From NCBI GenBank assembly GCA_029233965.1, contig JARGOP010000006.1, forward strand, positions 47,165-111,164: a DNA stretch of 64,000 bases. Direction: 5' to 3'. The notes beneath the pieces were generated by a model. It was not told the DNA's origin. It searched no databases and saw nothing but the letters and a program-made list of their open reading frames with translations. Positions 10,317 to 20,246 of this stretch are shown piece after piece (the first letter of the stretch is position 1; every line of letters begins with the position of its first letter). The position numbers were made by a program, and so were the translations under genes. The DNA is from Verrucomicrobiales bacterium. Lineage in GTDB: Bacteria; Verrucomicrobiota; Verrucomicrobiia; Verrucomicrobiales; DEV007.

Positions 10317-10463
10317 TTCAGAGTTGGTGACGGTTTCAGAGAGCTCGACGATGACCGGAGAGGCTTTATCCGGTTCCGGAGCTGGAATCAGACTGACGTA
10401 GAGGTGACGGGGAGCACGTGGGATTTCAATCCATCTTGAGGAGGGGCGGGATGAATTTTTTTT

Positions 10464-10781
10464 TCACCCTCCAGTTTGCTGAGAACGAATTTTACAAGGG
10501 AAGTTGACATCAGTCGAAGACGTCAAACTCGAATAGGGATCCCTCGCCCCGGAGGTGTGGGAATGCACCGTGGTGAGAGTGATGCTCTGCACGCCCAGGT
10601 AGTCCCGGATCTTCGAAAGCCATTGGCGACGATCTCCATCCGGCTTCAAAACCGGAAACGGAAACTTTGTCTCTCGCGGCGGAAGGGCGTGGAGCTCCGA
10701 CCCGCTTCCGGCGATTCTTCCGAAAGGACGCGAGGTAGAAGTCTCGATCAGTGGATCATGAGACTTCTGGCTGAGGTTGAG
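10464..10781 (-). pseudogene. Possible degraded N-terminal part of the histidine kinase
   Basis: Immediately upstream of the kinase and in the same reading frame lies about 105 codons of open sequence (including RRQWLSKIRDYLGVQSITL) between a TAA at 10782-10784 and the TGA at 10464-10466. Part of it has GC3 like neighbouring genes. A run of nine A on the coding strand (10456-10464) sits at the break, so a slip or a nonsense mutation could have split one longer kinase. I do not recognise a domain in this piece. The rest of the gap to 10886 (including an AT-rich patch at about 10805-10855) shows no gene. Confidence 0.3.
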
Positions 10782-10886
10782 TTACGATTCCTTCACGGAA
10801 TCAAATGCATCAATTTAATTAAAATTATGTAAATACTAATTCACGTAATTTTACTCTCTCTCCCCAATCGTATGGATCTAAACGGA

Positions 10887-10918
10887 AAAGACCGAAAAGC
10901 CTGAGCTTTTCGGTCTTT
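10887..10918. terminator. Intrinsic terminator between two minus-strand units
   Basis: Perfect 14-base arms (AAAGACCGAAAAGC and its complement) flank a CTGA loop. T-runs occur in both directions. It lies about 60 bases past the stop of the DUF4340 gene and is well placed to end the minus-strand gld-type operon. Confidence 0.85.
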
Positions 10919-10975
10919 CGAAAGACGTTCGCGGGTTTTGGATCGTTTCCCGGGACAATATAGTGAGGCACAGGC

Positions 10976-12178
10976 TCAGGGAATCTTCACTCCCGGAGCG
11001 ATCTCTTCGCCACCGGAAGCGTCCGCTTCTTTCTCGTCTTCGACGAGGATTTCGGAACGCTTCTTGATGATCGAGTCAACAATGTAGCTTCTTACTTTGA
11101 AGACATGGCCTTCGAGCACTTTCTCCGCGGCGAGCTTTTCGTTGTGTTGGGCAAGGGCATCCGCAAACTCCTTGTCGAGGCGCTCTTTCTCTTCGTCGCT
11201 CTCCTCTTCGCCCTCTTTGCGCTTCTCCTCGAATTTTCCGGAGACCTTGATCGCGAGGGGCAATTCGTTGAGGTCGTTTTTCTCACCGACGGAGATTTCG
11301 TAGTGGAAACCGTCAAAAGTGCTGATCTTGAAGGTCGTTCCTTCCGGCTTGTTTTCCTTCAGCGCATCACCGGTAAAAACGTCTTCGACCTGAGCATTGG
11401 AGAACGCGCTCTTCATGCTGGAGACTTTATTCTGATCCAGTTCCTCGTTTTCCTTCGCGTTGGCGAGGGCAAAGTTGGCTTCGCCCTCCTTGCGGGTGAG
11501 CTTCCAATCCTCCTTCTTTTCGCCCGAAATGATTTCGATCGACTGAATATCCTCGACCCGGAAGAAGGATTTATCGATCCACTCGGAAGGCTCGGTGGTG
11601 ATGTCGCTGAAGGTTTCACCGACGAGGAAAACCGAGTTGCTGCTGCCGGTTTTGACGTAGCGTCCAGCTTCACTGGTTGCCATTCCGCCACCGAAAGGAT
11701 CAGGACGTCCCTCCGATCTTTCGAAGAGTTTCCCGAGCCAGAGGGAATGCAGATCCTTTCCTTCGGCATCCTTGAAGGTGACGATGGTCGCCGCTTCGTC
11801 GGAGCTTGTCGCTTCGTCGGGAGAGATCAGGCTGAGTCTTCCGTATTGGCTTCGACCGATCGTGACGGGCTGCACGATGTTCAGATCCCAGAGCATGCGG
11901 AGCATTCCGACGATGGGCTCGGCGTTGGCCGGGTAGCCATCGCGCTCCGCGACGACCCACGCGGTTTCCCCTTTCTTGAGAGTGAGTTCACCCTCCTGCG
12001 ATTTTACATGAATTTGCGCGACCTCGTTGATCGGAAAGTCGCTGAAGACTTTGGTCTTGTTCGTCGTCGCGGTTTCCCGTGAGACTCCGCCTCCTGATCC
12101 GGCGAAGTGGAGGATGGCCGCGATGCCGCCGATCACTGCCAGCACGATGAGTAGTCGAATGAGTGTTTTAGTTCCCAT
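10976..12178 (-). CDS. DUF4340 domain protein of a Gld-type ABC system
   Basis: A 400-residue protein with an N-terminal membrane anchor (LIRLLIVLAVIGGIAAILHF, about residues 6-25) and a large extracytoplasmic part. Residues from about 45 onward give the DUF4340 pattern: FPINEVAQIHVKSQEGELTLKKG, WVVAERDGYPANAE, LRMLWDLNIVQPVTIG. A charged Lys/Glu helical segment lies near residues 300-365. It is the last gene of a four-gene minus-strand operon after ATPase, permease and GldG-like protein, the usual PVC order. In Bacteroidetes the GldA-GldF-GldG complex is tied to gliding. In PVC bacteria the role of this set is unknown, and DUF4340 is presumed to work with GldG on the outer face. Confidence 0.88.
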   Translation of the reverse strand: MGTKTLIRLLIVLAVIGGIAAILHFAGSGGGVSRETATTNKTKVFSDFPINEVAQIHVKSQEGELTLKKGETAWVVAERDGYPANAEPIVGMLRMLWDLNIVQPVTIGRSQYGRLSLISPDEATSSDEAATIVTFKDAEGKDLHSLWLGKLFERSEGRPDPFGGGMATSEAGRYVKTGSSNSVFLVGETFSDITTEPSEWIDKSFFRVEDIQSIEIISGEKKEDWKLTRKEGEANFALANAKENEELDQNKVSSMKSAFSNAQVEDVFTGDALKENKPEGTTFKISTFDGFHYEISVGEKNDLNELPLAIKVSGKFEEKRKEGEEESDEEKERLDKEFADALAQHNEKLAAEKVLEGHVFKVRSYIVDSIIKKRSEILVEDEKEADASGGEEIAPGVKIP

Positions 12179-12226
12179 GATGGTTCGATTGTATCGTTTT
12201 GAAATTGAATTGGGTAAGGCGGGTAA

Positions 12227-14284
12227 TTATCGAGCGGCAATACGCTTGCGTCGGGCAATGGCGAGACCGATTCCGAAGAGAATCACGATAACCGGCATGA
12301 CGAGAGCATTGCCGAATTTGTAGGTCGCGAGCTTTCGCCGAAACTCCTTCGTGACTTCCTTCTGGAGCTCACGTTCGTTGCGCCGGAATTCCACCTCCTG
12401 CTCCTGGAGCTTCCGCATTTCCGCCTGGACCTCGGGAGAAAGGAGCGCCTGGTCGATGTTTTCCGGGGTCTGGGAGAGAATTTCGTTGAGTCGGGCTTCC
12501 ACTTCGCTCGCCTGGGTGCTGAATTTAGCAACCTCCGCTGCGTATTTTTCCTGCGCCTCGCGATACCATTCGTTCTGACGGGTGAAAGGTCTCCGGACCG
12601 TAGTGCGGCTGCGGACGTTGATCAGGTCAGGGTCCCCCGAGAGCTGCTCGGCTGCGTTCTGCACGAGGGTGAGGTTCTCATTGAGCATCTCGGGAATGAC
12701 GATGTTGAGACCGGGAATCTGATTCCGGCGAACGACATTGGCGTCGTAGATGAAGTCGACATCAGAAATGAGGATGACCCGGCCCGGGGCGGTTGCGGCC
12801 TTCAGGGAATCATCGGCTTCTTCCGCCTCGGCTTCCTCCGCCTTGCCGCCGTCAGCTTTCGTCTCTTCGGTATCTTCGCCGCCTTCGTCTTCAGCGGCTT
12901 TCGAAGGATCCCCTTCCGGGAAGGCTGTCTTGAATTCACCGCTGAGGCGCGCCACGAGAACCCGGCGCTTGCCGTAAGGTTCGAAGTCTTCGCGAATCCG
13001 GTCCGCGCCACCTTCCTGAGTCGGGTCGGCGTCGAAAGATCCAACGAGCTGGTTCATTTTCGAAGTAAGAACGAGACGGTCCACTTCGATGCCTTCGGGC
13101 GGATTGATTTCGAAGGCACCCGGAGTGAGCATGTTTAACTGGTTCAACATCTGCGTCATCGGATCGTTCAGGCCGGGATCGGAAGATTCGGATCCCAGTG
13201 CCTGCCGGTCGAGTGTCAGGAAAGTGGGCGAAAAGTTTCCGCGGCGAATGATTTCAGACCCGAAGCTCAAGTCGGCAAGGACACGATTTGAGTCGTAGGA
13301 GACGCCCCACGCTTTGAAGAGCTTGTCGAGATCCGAAGTTGGAGCCGGGCCCCCCTGAGGTGGCATGCCGGGCAGTTGGGGCTGCTGCTGCGCCATCGAC
13401 CGTGAGTAGAAAAAGTTCGGATCGACGAAGGCGAGGACGTTTCCTCCTTTGAGCAGATACTGATCGATCGCAAACTGTCCGTCATCGGTGATGTCGTATG
13501 GATGAATCACGATGAGCGTGGTGGTTCCCTCTGGAATCTCGGCTGCATTCGAAGGAATCACTTCGACTTCGTAATCGCGAACGAGTTGCTCGTAGAGCAT
13601 CCACGGCTGCTGCGGCGGAGCCTGAAAGTTGCCACCGAATCCGCCACTGACGGGCATACCGGTCATCATGACGATCTTCTTCTGTTTTCCGCCATGAACG
13701 GTGGAAACGGCACGGGCGAGATCGTATTCCAACATCGTTTCAGGACGTGCCGGGATGAACGGAATCGCCTCGTTGGCGTCAAGGCTCTGGACGGCAATGC
13801 CGAAGTAAAGCTCGTTTCCGGTTTCCCCGGAGGAACCTGCCTGGAGTCCGTCAATGATCGCGGAGTCCTCGGCGTCCGTATTCGGCTCGGGATTCAGCTT
13901 TTTGACGGTCAGCATTTTGATCCGCTTCGTCTCGAACTCGCCTTCCGCATTCGCGATCTCCACTTCTTTGACGGGGGAAGCCTGGACGAACTCATTGAGG
14001 AGGTCTTCAACGCGGCGTGCACTGGCCCGTTCGCTCGGGCTCATGATTTTGCTGTCGTCGGTGACGTAGTAGCGAACCTCGACCGGAGTCTCAAGACCAC
14101 CGAGAATATTCCTGGTGCCCTCGGAGAGGGTAAAAGTTTTGTATTCGGTCAGGTCGACTCGGAAACTCATTTTCCCGGCAAGAAAATTGACGAGAAGAAC
14201 GATGACAAAAACGACGGCGAGGCCGATGAGGGCCGTGTTGGTTCGGGTTAGCTTGTGGCGGGGGGCCTGGGTCGATTCACTCAT
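12227..14284 (-). CDS. GldG-like ABC-associated membrane protein
   Basis: The 685-residue product has one N-terminal transmembrane helix (ALIGLAVVFVIVLLVNFLAG, about 19-38) and one at the C-terminus (ALVMPVIVILFGIGLAIARR), with a large periplasmic domain between. The domain begins FRVDLTEYKTFTLSEGTRNIL and includes PVEVRYYVTDD and LLKGGNVLAFVDPNFF, the hallmarks of the GldG/ABC-type uncharacterised transport family. A Glu/Ala-rich acidic linker (EDTEETKADGGKAEEAEAEE) sits near residue 475 and a long coiled coil near 590-650. It lies between the ABC-2 permease and the DUF4340 gene, with 42 and 48 bases of spacing. Confidence 0.9.
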   Translation of the reverse strand: MSESTQAPRHKLTRTNTALIGLAVVFVIVLLVNFLAGKMSFRVDLTEYKTFTLSEGTRNILGGLETPVEVRYYVTDDSKIMSPSERASARRVEDLLNEFVQASPVKEVEIANAEGEFETKRIKMLTVKKLNPEPNTDAEDSAIIDGLQAGSSGETGNELYFGIAVQSLDANEAIPFIPARPETMLEYDLARAVSTVHGGKQKKIVMMTGMPVSGGFGGNFQAPPQQPWMLYEQLVRDYEVEVIPSNAAEIPEGTTTLIVIHPYDITDDGQFAIDQYLLKGGNVLAFVDPNFFYSRSMAQQQPQLPGMPPQGGPAPTSDLDKLFKAWGVSYDSNRVLADLSFGSEIIRRGNFSPTFLTLDRQALGSESSDPGLNDPMTQMLNQLNMLTPGAFEINPPEGIEVDRLVLTSKMNQLVGSFDADPTQEGGADRIREDFEPYGKRRVLVARLSGEFKTAFPEGDPSKAAEDEGGEDTEETKADGGKAEEAEAEEADDSLKAATAPGRVILISDVDFIYDANVVRRNQIPGLNIVIPEMLNENLTLVQNAAEQLSGDPDLINVRSRTTVRRPFTRQNEWYREAQEKYAAEVAKFSTQASEVEARLNEILSQTPENIDQALLSPEVQAEMRKLQEQEVEFRRNERELQKEVTKEFRRKLATYKFGNALVMPVIVILFGIGLAIARRKRIAAR

Positions 14285-14326
14285 GGGATGATCGGAAGCT
14301 GTTGAGTTTGAAAATCACTGGAAAGA

Positions 14327-15169
14327 TTAAGCTCTGCGGAGACGAATGGCGACAGAGGTCGCGAAAAGGCAGAAGGCGATAAAGGTGAAAAAGAAGACGA
14401 TGTCGCGAAATCCGAGAACGCCTTTCGCGAGTTCGGAGAAATGCGGCATCAGTCCGACGACATTGATGAGCTTGACGACGGGCCAGAAAATGAGCCATCC
14501 GCCTTTCATGTTCATGAGAAGCTCACTGATGTTGGGAAGGCCCCCGAGCCAGAGAACCATGCAGATTGTCACCGAGACGAGCAGAGCAACGAGCTGGCTG
14601 CGGGTCAGGGCGGAAACCACTGAGGTGACGGCGAGGAAACAGAGCGCGACGAAGAAAGTCGCGACAAACCCGGCCATGATCACTCCATTGTCCGGGTCGC
14701 CCAGATAATTGATCGTCCAGACGATCGGGAAGGAAAGCACGAGCATTCCGAAGAGGACGACGGCCGCGGCGAGATATTTGCCGAGAATAGCGTGCCAGGG
14801 AGCAATTGGCATCGTGAGAAGAAGTTCCATCGTGCCGAGACGCTGTTCCTCCGACCAGAGGCGCATCCCGACAGCCGGGGCGATGAGAACCAGATACCAG
14901 GGCAGATACTGGAAGTAGGGGAGAAAAAGATCCGCCTCACCGCCTTCGAGAATCCCGGTGAAGAAAAACGAGAGCGTGTTCGAAATGCCGAGGAAAACGA
15001 CAAAGAGAACGTAGGCGATCGGCGAGGTGAAATAGCTTTTCAGCTCCCGCTTGAAGATCGTGCGAACTTCCCGGGGAAGCAGGAAAACGAGAATGGCAAT
15101 GAAAATCGCGGAGACCACCAGCGTGGGGATCGCGAATTCCAGGATCAAGGTTTTAAGGGCATCCAACAT
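14327..15169 (-). CDS. ABC-2 type permease (GldF-like)
   Basis: A 280-residue inner-membrane protein with about seven hydrophobic segments. After an N-terminal helix comes the cytoplasmic stretch FKRELKSYFTSPIAYVLFVVF, typical of GldF/NosY-type ABC-2 permeases. RLWSEEQRLGTMELLLTMPI is the conserved amphipathic coupling region, followed by four more helices. It sits 41 bases after the ATPase gene and before the GldG-like gene, so the three would form one complex. The substrate is unknown. Confidence 0.92.
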   Translation of the reverse strand: MLDALKTLILEFAIPTLVVSAIFIAILVFLLPREVRTIFKRELKSYFTSPIAYVLFVVFLGISNTLSFFFTGILEGGEADLFLPYFQYLPWYLVLIAPAVGMRLWSEEQRLGTMELLLTMPIAPWHAILGKYLAAAVVLFGMLVLSFPIVWTINYLGDPDNGVIMAGFVATFFVALCFLAVTSVVSALTRSQLVALLVSVTICMVLWLGGLPNISELLMNMKGGWLIFWPVVKLINVVGLMPHFSELAKGVLGFRDIVFFFTFIAFCLFATSVAIRLRRA

Positions 15170-15210
15170 GTCTTAAAATGGGTGAGTCAGTGAAGGTGGG
15201 GAAAATCCGC

Positions 15211-16161
15211 TCAGGCTTCGGAGTCGGTCTTGGTGATTTCACGGAAGAGTTCGTCGAGACGGCCCTCATCAATCCGGAGCTCGGAAACGTTGAGGTCCTT
15301 CTCTTTGCAGAGCCGATAGATGGCTGAACTCAGCTCGCCGGCCTTGCCTTTGGCCGGGAGAATGCGGGCTTTGAGATTGTCGTCGCCGGACTCGAGGACT
15401 TCGACTGAGGATGCCTCACTCAGCTTCTCCAGTTCCGCCTGGATTCCGCTCCCGGCGAGGCCGGAGACGGTGAGGATGGTCGAGCCCGCGTTTCTGGATT
15501 TCGCTTTCAGTTCGTCCGGAGTCCCGTCGGCAATGACGCGGCCGCGGTCGATGATGATCGCCCGGGTGCAGGAGGCTTCGACCTCTTCGAGAATGTGCGT
15601 GGAGAAGATAATCGCCTTCGTCTCACCCATGCGCTTGATGAGTTGTCGCACTTCGTGTTTCTGATTGGGATCGAGGCCGTCGGTCGGCTCGTCGAGAATC
15701 AGCACCTCCGGATCATGGATGATGGATTGGGCGAAGCAGGTGCGGTGGCGGTACCCTTTGGAAAGCGTGTCGACACTCTGATGCCGCACCGGCTCGAGGA
15801 AAGTGGTCTTGATGGCCTTGTCGACTGCGGCATCAAGCTCAGCGGCAGGGACGCCGCGCAACTCGGCGGAGAACTTCAGAAAGTCCTCCACTGTCATGTC
15901 CGAGTAGAGCGGAGCGGCTTCCGGGAGGTAGCCGATTTTGGCCTTGGCGGCGATTTCGTTTTCCTCGATATCGGCTCCTCCGATGGAGATCCTGCCCTCG
16001 GTAGCGGGAAGGAATCCGGTGACCATACGCATCGTGGTCGACTTGCCGGCTCCGTTGGGCCCGAGAAATCCGAGGACTTCTCCTTTCTTCACCGTGAAGG
16101 AAACTCCATCAACGGCGACCTTGGCACCGAAGTGCTTGTGTAGATTTTCGACTTCTATCAT
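15211..16161 (-). CDS. ABC transporter ATPase (GldA-like)
   Basis: A 316-residue ATPase with Walker A GPNGAGKST (near residue 36), Q-loop region YLPEAAPLYSDM, a signature written LSKGYRHRT rather than the usual LSGGxxxR, Walker B VLILDEPTDGLDP and H-loop FSTHILEEVE. The altered signature is common in the ABC-2/Gld group. A C-terminal extension (about 230-316) matches the regulatory tail of this group. It is the first gene of the four-gene operon. The 200-base leader upstream contains an A-rich patch but no clear promoter. Confidence 0.95.
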   Translation of the reverse strand: MIEVENLHKHFGAKVAVDGVSFTVKKGEVLGFLGPNGAGKSTTMRMVTGFLPATEGRISIGGADIEENEIAAKAKIGYLPEAAPLYSDMTVEDFLKFSAELRGVPAAELDAAVDKAIKTTFLEPVRHQSVDTLSKGYRHRTCFAQSIIHDPEVLILDEPTDGLDPNQKHEVRQLIKRMGETKAIIFSTHILEEVEASCTRAIIIDRGRVIADGTPDELKAKSRNAGSTILTVSGLAGSGIQAELEKLSEASSVEVLESGDDNLKARILPAKGKAGELSSAIYRLCKEKDLNVSELRIDEGRLDELFREITKTDSEA

Positions 16162-16364
16162 TGCTGAAACCGCTTGGGTTTGGACTTTTTAGCGAAACGG
16201 GGTCGCTGATTTGTTTGAAAAAAAACGCAAAAAATGAGCGAAAGAAGTTCGCGCCATTCGGGGGTTTTGCGCCATCTGTATTTCCTCGCGATCAGGGGAA
16301 TCGCAAGAATTATTCTTTACATAGTAAAGCCAGAGCGTAAGGCCTTCTGGCGAATAACCTAGCG

Positions 16365-17123
16365 ATGAAACTGATTAGTTGGAATGTGAACGGGATCCGG
16401 GCGGTGCTGAAGAAAAACTTTCTCGAGTTCCTCGAAGAACACGATCCCGATGTTCTCCTTTTGCAGGAGGTGAAGGCGGAGCGTGACCAGGTCGAAGAGC
16501 CTTTCGAGGAGCAGGGCTGGCATGTGAGCTGGAATCCGGCGGTGAAGAAAGGCTATTCCGGAGTGGCGGCCCTGAGCAAAGTGGAGCCTCTCTCGGTCAT
16601 GGCGGGAATGGGGTTCAATGAACATGATCAGGAAGGGCGCGTTCTCACGCTCGAGTTCGACGAGTTCTTTGTCGTGAACGTCTATACGCCGAATTCTCAA
16701 AATGAGCTGAGAAGGCTTCCCTACCGGATGGAGTGGAACGCCGCTTTTCTCGATCATGTCAAAAGCCTCGAAAAGGCGAAGCCGGTCATTTTCGCGGGAG
16801 ATCTGAACGTGGCGCATCAGGAAATCGACCTCGCCCGACCGAAAACGAACCGGAAGAGCGCCGGATTCTCCGACGAAGAGCGGGCCGGATTCGATGACAT
16901 CATCGCTGCCGGATTCGTCGACACCTTCCGTCATTTCCATCCGGACGAGCCGGATCATTACAGTTGGTGGAGCTATCGCGGCGGGGCCCGCGGGAAGAAC
17001 GTGGGCTGGCGGATCGACTACTTCTGTGTCTCGCAACCTTTCCTGGACCGCGTCCAGTCATCGATCATTCTGCCCGAGGTAATGGGGTCCGATCACTGTC
17101 CTGTGCAACTCATCCTCAACTGA
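16365..17123 (+). CDS. xth: Exodeoxyribonuclease III / AP endonuclease
   Basis: Repairs abasic and oxidised DNA ends. The 252 residues match the ExoIII family length. It starts [14 protein letters not shown], has the metal-binding Glu in LLLQEVKAE (near residue 33), [17 protein letters not shown], the active-site Asp/Asn pair in FAGDLNVAH (near 143), [21 protein letters not shown] and the terminal GSDHCPV with the catalytic Asp-His. It is convergent with rdgB, with six bases between stops. Confidence 0.97.
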   Translation: MKLISWNVNGIRAVLKKNFLEFLEEHDPDVLLLQEVKAERDQVEEPFEEQGWHVSWNPAVKKGYSGVAALSKVEPLSVMAGMGFNEHDQEGRVLTLEFDEFFVVNVYTPNSQNELRRLPYRMEWNAAFLDHVKSLEKAKPVIFAGDLNVAHQEIDLARPKTNRKSAGFSDEERAGFDDIIAAGFVDTFRHFHPDEPDHYSWWSYRGGARGKNVGWRIDYFCVSQPFLDRVQSSIILPEVMGSDHCPVQLILN

Positions 17124-17129
17124 GGAACC

Positions 17130-17726
17130 TCAGGGACGACCGTTCCACCACTCGCGGAACTGCTCGAGGGCGCGGCCGCGGTGGCTCATGCTGTTTTTCA
17201 CTTCTTCGGAAAGTTGTCCGAAGGAGCTTTCGAACCCGTCCGGGATGAACAGGGGATCATAGCCGAAGCCTCCTTCGCCGGTCATCTCCAGGGCGATCTG
17301 CCCTTCGACGATGCCATGGAAGCTCGCCAGCACCTCTCCACCCCGGGCAACTGTAATGACACAGCGAAAGCGGGCCGTTCTCGGCTCATCGATGCCGTCG
17401 AGGTCGGCGATGAGCTTTTCGCGGTTCGAGGCATCGGTCGCGTCCTCTCCTGAAAACCTGGAGGAGTAGATTCCCGGCGCACCGTGCAGGGCATCGACCT
17501 CGAGGCCGGAATCATCGGCGAGGATGAGGGCGTCGGGGCGCTCCCTGCTCGCGGCGAGGGCTTTGATCGCCGAATTTGCGGCAAAACTGTCGCCATCTTC
17601 CTCCGGGGGAACGAGATCGGGGATGGAGGTGAGGTCTTCAATCTCCTCGAAGAGATCTCCGAGGATCGCGCGCATTTCGCCGGTTTTGTGGGCATTGTGG
17701 GTCGCGACAATGAGGGGCCTGGCCAT
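17130..17726 (-). CDS. rdgB: Non-canonical purine NTP pyrophosphatase (RdgB/HAM1)
   Basis: Hydrolyses ITP, dITP and XTP to monophosphates, keeping deaminated purines out of DNA and RNA. I chose the ATG at 17726 because it gives the family start MARPLIVATHNAHKTGEM; the frame could extend nine codons to a TTG. Motifs present are ATHNxxK, ALILADDSGLEVDALHGAPGIYSSRF (read in parts), a Gly-rich GEGGFGYDPLFIPDG and the terminal EEVKNSMSHRGRAL. About 198 residues, typical for the family. Confidence 0.96.
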   Translation of the reverse strand: MARPLIVATHNAHKTGEMRAILGDLFEEIEDLTSIPDLVPPEEDGDSFAANSAIKALAASRERPDALILADDSGLEVDALHGAPGIYSSRFSGEDATDASNREKLIADLDGIDEPRTARFRCVITVARGGEVLASFHGIVEGQIALEMTGEGGFGYDPLFIPDGFESSFGQLSEEVKNSMSHRGRALEQFREWWNGRP

Positions 17727-17795
17727 GGTCCAGCTTCGGGGCAGCCGCTGCAAGATTCAAGAGGAGAAGCGCAGCGGCTGTGATAGAATCCCCCC

Positions 17796-20246
17796 ATGGG
17801 TCAAAGACCGACAGAACTGCTCGCTCCGGCGGGGAACTGGGAATGCGCGCGTGCGGCGGTCGCCAACGGGGCCGACGCGATCTACTTCGGCATGCCCGTT
17901 TTCAACGCCCGGATCCGGGCCGATAATTTCACGCCGGAAGATCTCCCGGAGTTGATGACTTTTCTCCACGAGCACGGGGTCCGCGGGTTTGTCGCGTTCA
18001 ACGTTCTCATTTTCCCTTCCGAACTCGAAGCGGCCGCAGCGCAGTTGCGCCTTCTCAGCGAAGCGGGCGTGGATGCGATCATTGTGCAGGACCTCGGCCT
18101 CGCAACGATGGCCCGGGCGATGGTCCCTGATTTACACGTCCACGCTTCGACCCAGATGACGATCACCTCGCCCGAGGCGCTCGCGTTTGCCGACGAACTC
18201 TTCGATCTCGATCGGGCGGTCATTGCACGCGAGAATTCGATGCGGGAGATACGCCTTTTCCATGCGAATGAGCCGGATTCGGTCGAGTTGGAAACCTTTG
18301 TTCACGGAGCCCTCTGTGTCGCCTACTCAGGACAGTGCCTCACGAGCGAATCGCTCGGCCAGCGCAGTGCAAATCGCGGGGAATGCGCCCAGGCCTGCCG
18401 GATGCCCTACGAACTCGTCGTCGATGGAAAGACGAGAGACATGGGCGATCAGAAATATCTTCTCTCCCCGCAGGATCTTGCGGGGATTGATCAAATCCCG
18501 GAGCTGATCCGCCTCGGCGTCGTAAGTTTCAAGATCGAGGGCCGTCTCAAGACGCCGGAATACGTCGCTGCGGTGACACGTGCCTATCGGAAGGTGATCG
18601 ACGCTGCGCAGCGGGGAGAGGAAAAGGTTTCGACGCCGGAAGATCGCTACGAACTGGAAATGGCCTTTTCCCGCGGGCTCTCGACCGGCTGGCTCAACGG
18701 GATCGATAACAAGAAGCTCGTCCATGCCCGATTCGGGAAAAAGAGGGGAGCCTACGTGGGACACATCACCGGAGTGGGCGACGGCTGGGTCGAGGTGGAC
18801 GGAACCACGGCAATCAAGAAGGGTGACGGAGTCGTTTTCGATACCGGGGGAAATACGGATCGTGAGCAGGGCGGGCGGATTTATGAGGTCGCGAATCGCC
18901 GCCTCACCTTCCAGTGGGATCGGATCAAATTTGATCAACTTGCCGTCGGTGACCGGATCTGGAAAACGGACGATCCCGGCCTGAATGCCGAGCTGCAGAG
19001 CACCTGGAAGCGGGAGCATCTCCGGGGCCGCAAAAAGGGCCTGCATTGGAGGGTTTTTGCTGCCGTGGGAAAGCCAATCGTGTTGCGTGATGAGGCTCAC
19101 GGGATCGAAGTCGCTTCCGCGTTTTCATTGGAGGCTGCGGAGAAGCGACCCGTTTCGCAGGAGTATCTTGAAAACCAACTGGGTCGTCTCGGGAATACGG
19201 CCTACGAACTTGAGAGCCTGACGCTGGAGTTGGAGGGGGAGCCGATGTGTCCCGCGAGCGAACTGAACCGGATGCGCCGCGAACTCGTCGAGCAGCTTGA
19301 TCGCGAGCGGGATGAAGCCCCTGAAGAGCGCCGTTCTTCCGGGGTCACCGTGCGTGACATGTTGCCTGAAGTCGTCGAGTCGGCGCCGGGGAAAACTCCG
19401 GAACTGCGCGTCCTCTGCCGAACGGAGGAACAGGTCAATGCCGCGATTGAGAGCGGGGTCGCGAAACTCTATGTCGATCTCGAAGACGTCCGTCGTTACA
19501 AAAAGGTGGTAGAGCAGGTCCGCGTGGAGAGCCCTGACACCAGGCTGTTCCTCGCGACACCGCGCATTCAGAAGGCGGGGGAGACAGGTCTCTTTCGCGT
19601 CGTCGAAAAAGCGAAACCCGATGGAGTCCTCGTCCGAAATCTCGGAGGAGTGCAGCATTTCCGAAATCACCCGGAGTTGAAGATGGTCGGGGACTTTTCG
19701 CTCAACGTCGCCAACCCGATCAGTGCGGGACGATTGATGGATCAGGGTTTTGAAAACCTGACCATTTCCTACGACCTGAACATCGAGCAGGTTCTCGACC
19801 TCTTGCACGCCGCGCCACCGGATTGGTTCGAGATCACGCTTCATCAGCACATGCCGATGTTTCATATGGAGCACTGTGTCTTCTGCACCTTTCTCTCCGA
19901 AGGAACCGATGTGACCAACTGTGGACGCCCCTGCGACAAACACGAAGTCCAGCTCCGCGACCGGGTCGGGCAGTTGCATCCGCTGAAAGCCGACGTCGGC
20001 TGTCGGAACACGTTGTTCAACGGTCGTGCGCAGAGCGGGGCCCGGTTTTTTGAGCCTCTCCGAGGAGCCGGTCTCCGGATTTATCGTGTCGAATTGCTGA
20101 AAGAAGACGCCGCCGGATCGCTCAAGACGATTCAGGCCTACCAAAACCTCATTCGGAGCGAAAATGGCGGTCAGGAGCTGTGGTCAATGCTGCAGGTCGA
20201 TTCCCGGCTCGGCGTCGTCGAGGGCACGCTTGAGGCCGGATCATGA
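17796..20246 (+). CDS. U32 family peptidase-like protein (RlhA/YegQ type)
   Basis: An 816-residue cytoplasmic protein. The N-terminal TIM-barrel starts ELLAPAGNWECARAAVANGAD and leads to the U32 signature ETFVHGALCVAYSGQC with further cysteines in RGECAQACRMPY (about residues 168-205), which bind an Fe-S cluster in known members. The middle (about 350-500) matches the DUF3656 region, and a second barrel-like half (about 545-740) contains MFHMEHCVFCTF and NCGRPCD, a further cysteine group. RlhA, of similar domain order, is needed for hydroxylation of 23S rRNA C2501. That role is inferred here, and U32 proteins are probably not proteases in this subgroup. Confidence 0.9.
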   Translation: MGQRPTELLAPAGNWECARAAVANGADAIYFGMPVFNARIRADNFTPEDLPELMTFLHEHGVRGFVAFNVLIFPSELEAAAAQLRLLSEAGVDAIIVQDLGLATMARAMVPDLHVHASTQMTITSPEALAFADELFDLDRAVIARENSMREIRLFHANEPDSVELETFVHGALCVAYSGQCLTSESLGQRSANRGECAQACRMPYELVVDGKTRDMGDQKYLLSPQDLAGIDQIPELIRLGVVSFKIEGRLKTPEYVAAVTRAYRKVIDAAQRGEEKVSTPEDRYELEMAFSRGLSTGWLNGIDNKKLVHARFGKKRGAYVGHITGVGDGWVEVDGTTAIKKGDGVVFDTGGNTDREQGGRIYEVANRRLTFQWDRIKFDQLAVGDRIWKTDDPGLNAELQSTWKREHLRGRKKGLHWRVFAAVGKPIVLRDEAHGIEVASAFSLEAAEKRPVSQEYLENQLGRLGNTAYELESLTLELEGEPMCPASELNRMRRELVEQLDRERDEAPEERRSSGVTVRDMLPEVVESAPGKTPELRVLCRTEEQVNAAIESGVAKLYVDLEDVRRYKKVVEQVRVESPDTRLFLATPRIQKAGETGLFRVVEKAKPDGVLVRNLGGVQHFRNHPELKMVGDFSLNVANPISAGRLMDQGFENLTISYDLNIEQVLDLLHAAPPDWFEITLHQHMPMFHMEHCVFCTFLSEGTDVTNCGRPCDKHEVQLRDRVGQLHPLKADVGCRNTLFNGRAQSGARFFEPLRGAGLRIYRVELLKEDAAGSLKTIQAYQNLIRSENGGQELWSMLQVDSRLGVVEGTLEAGS

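Noticed and set aside
11105-12082. Long open frame on the plus strand opposite the DUF4340 gene
   Set aside because: It is the antisense shadow of a GC-rich gene; the minus-strand product has a clear membrane anchor and family pattern, and this one has none.
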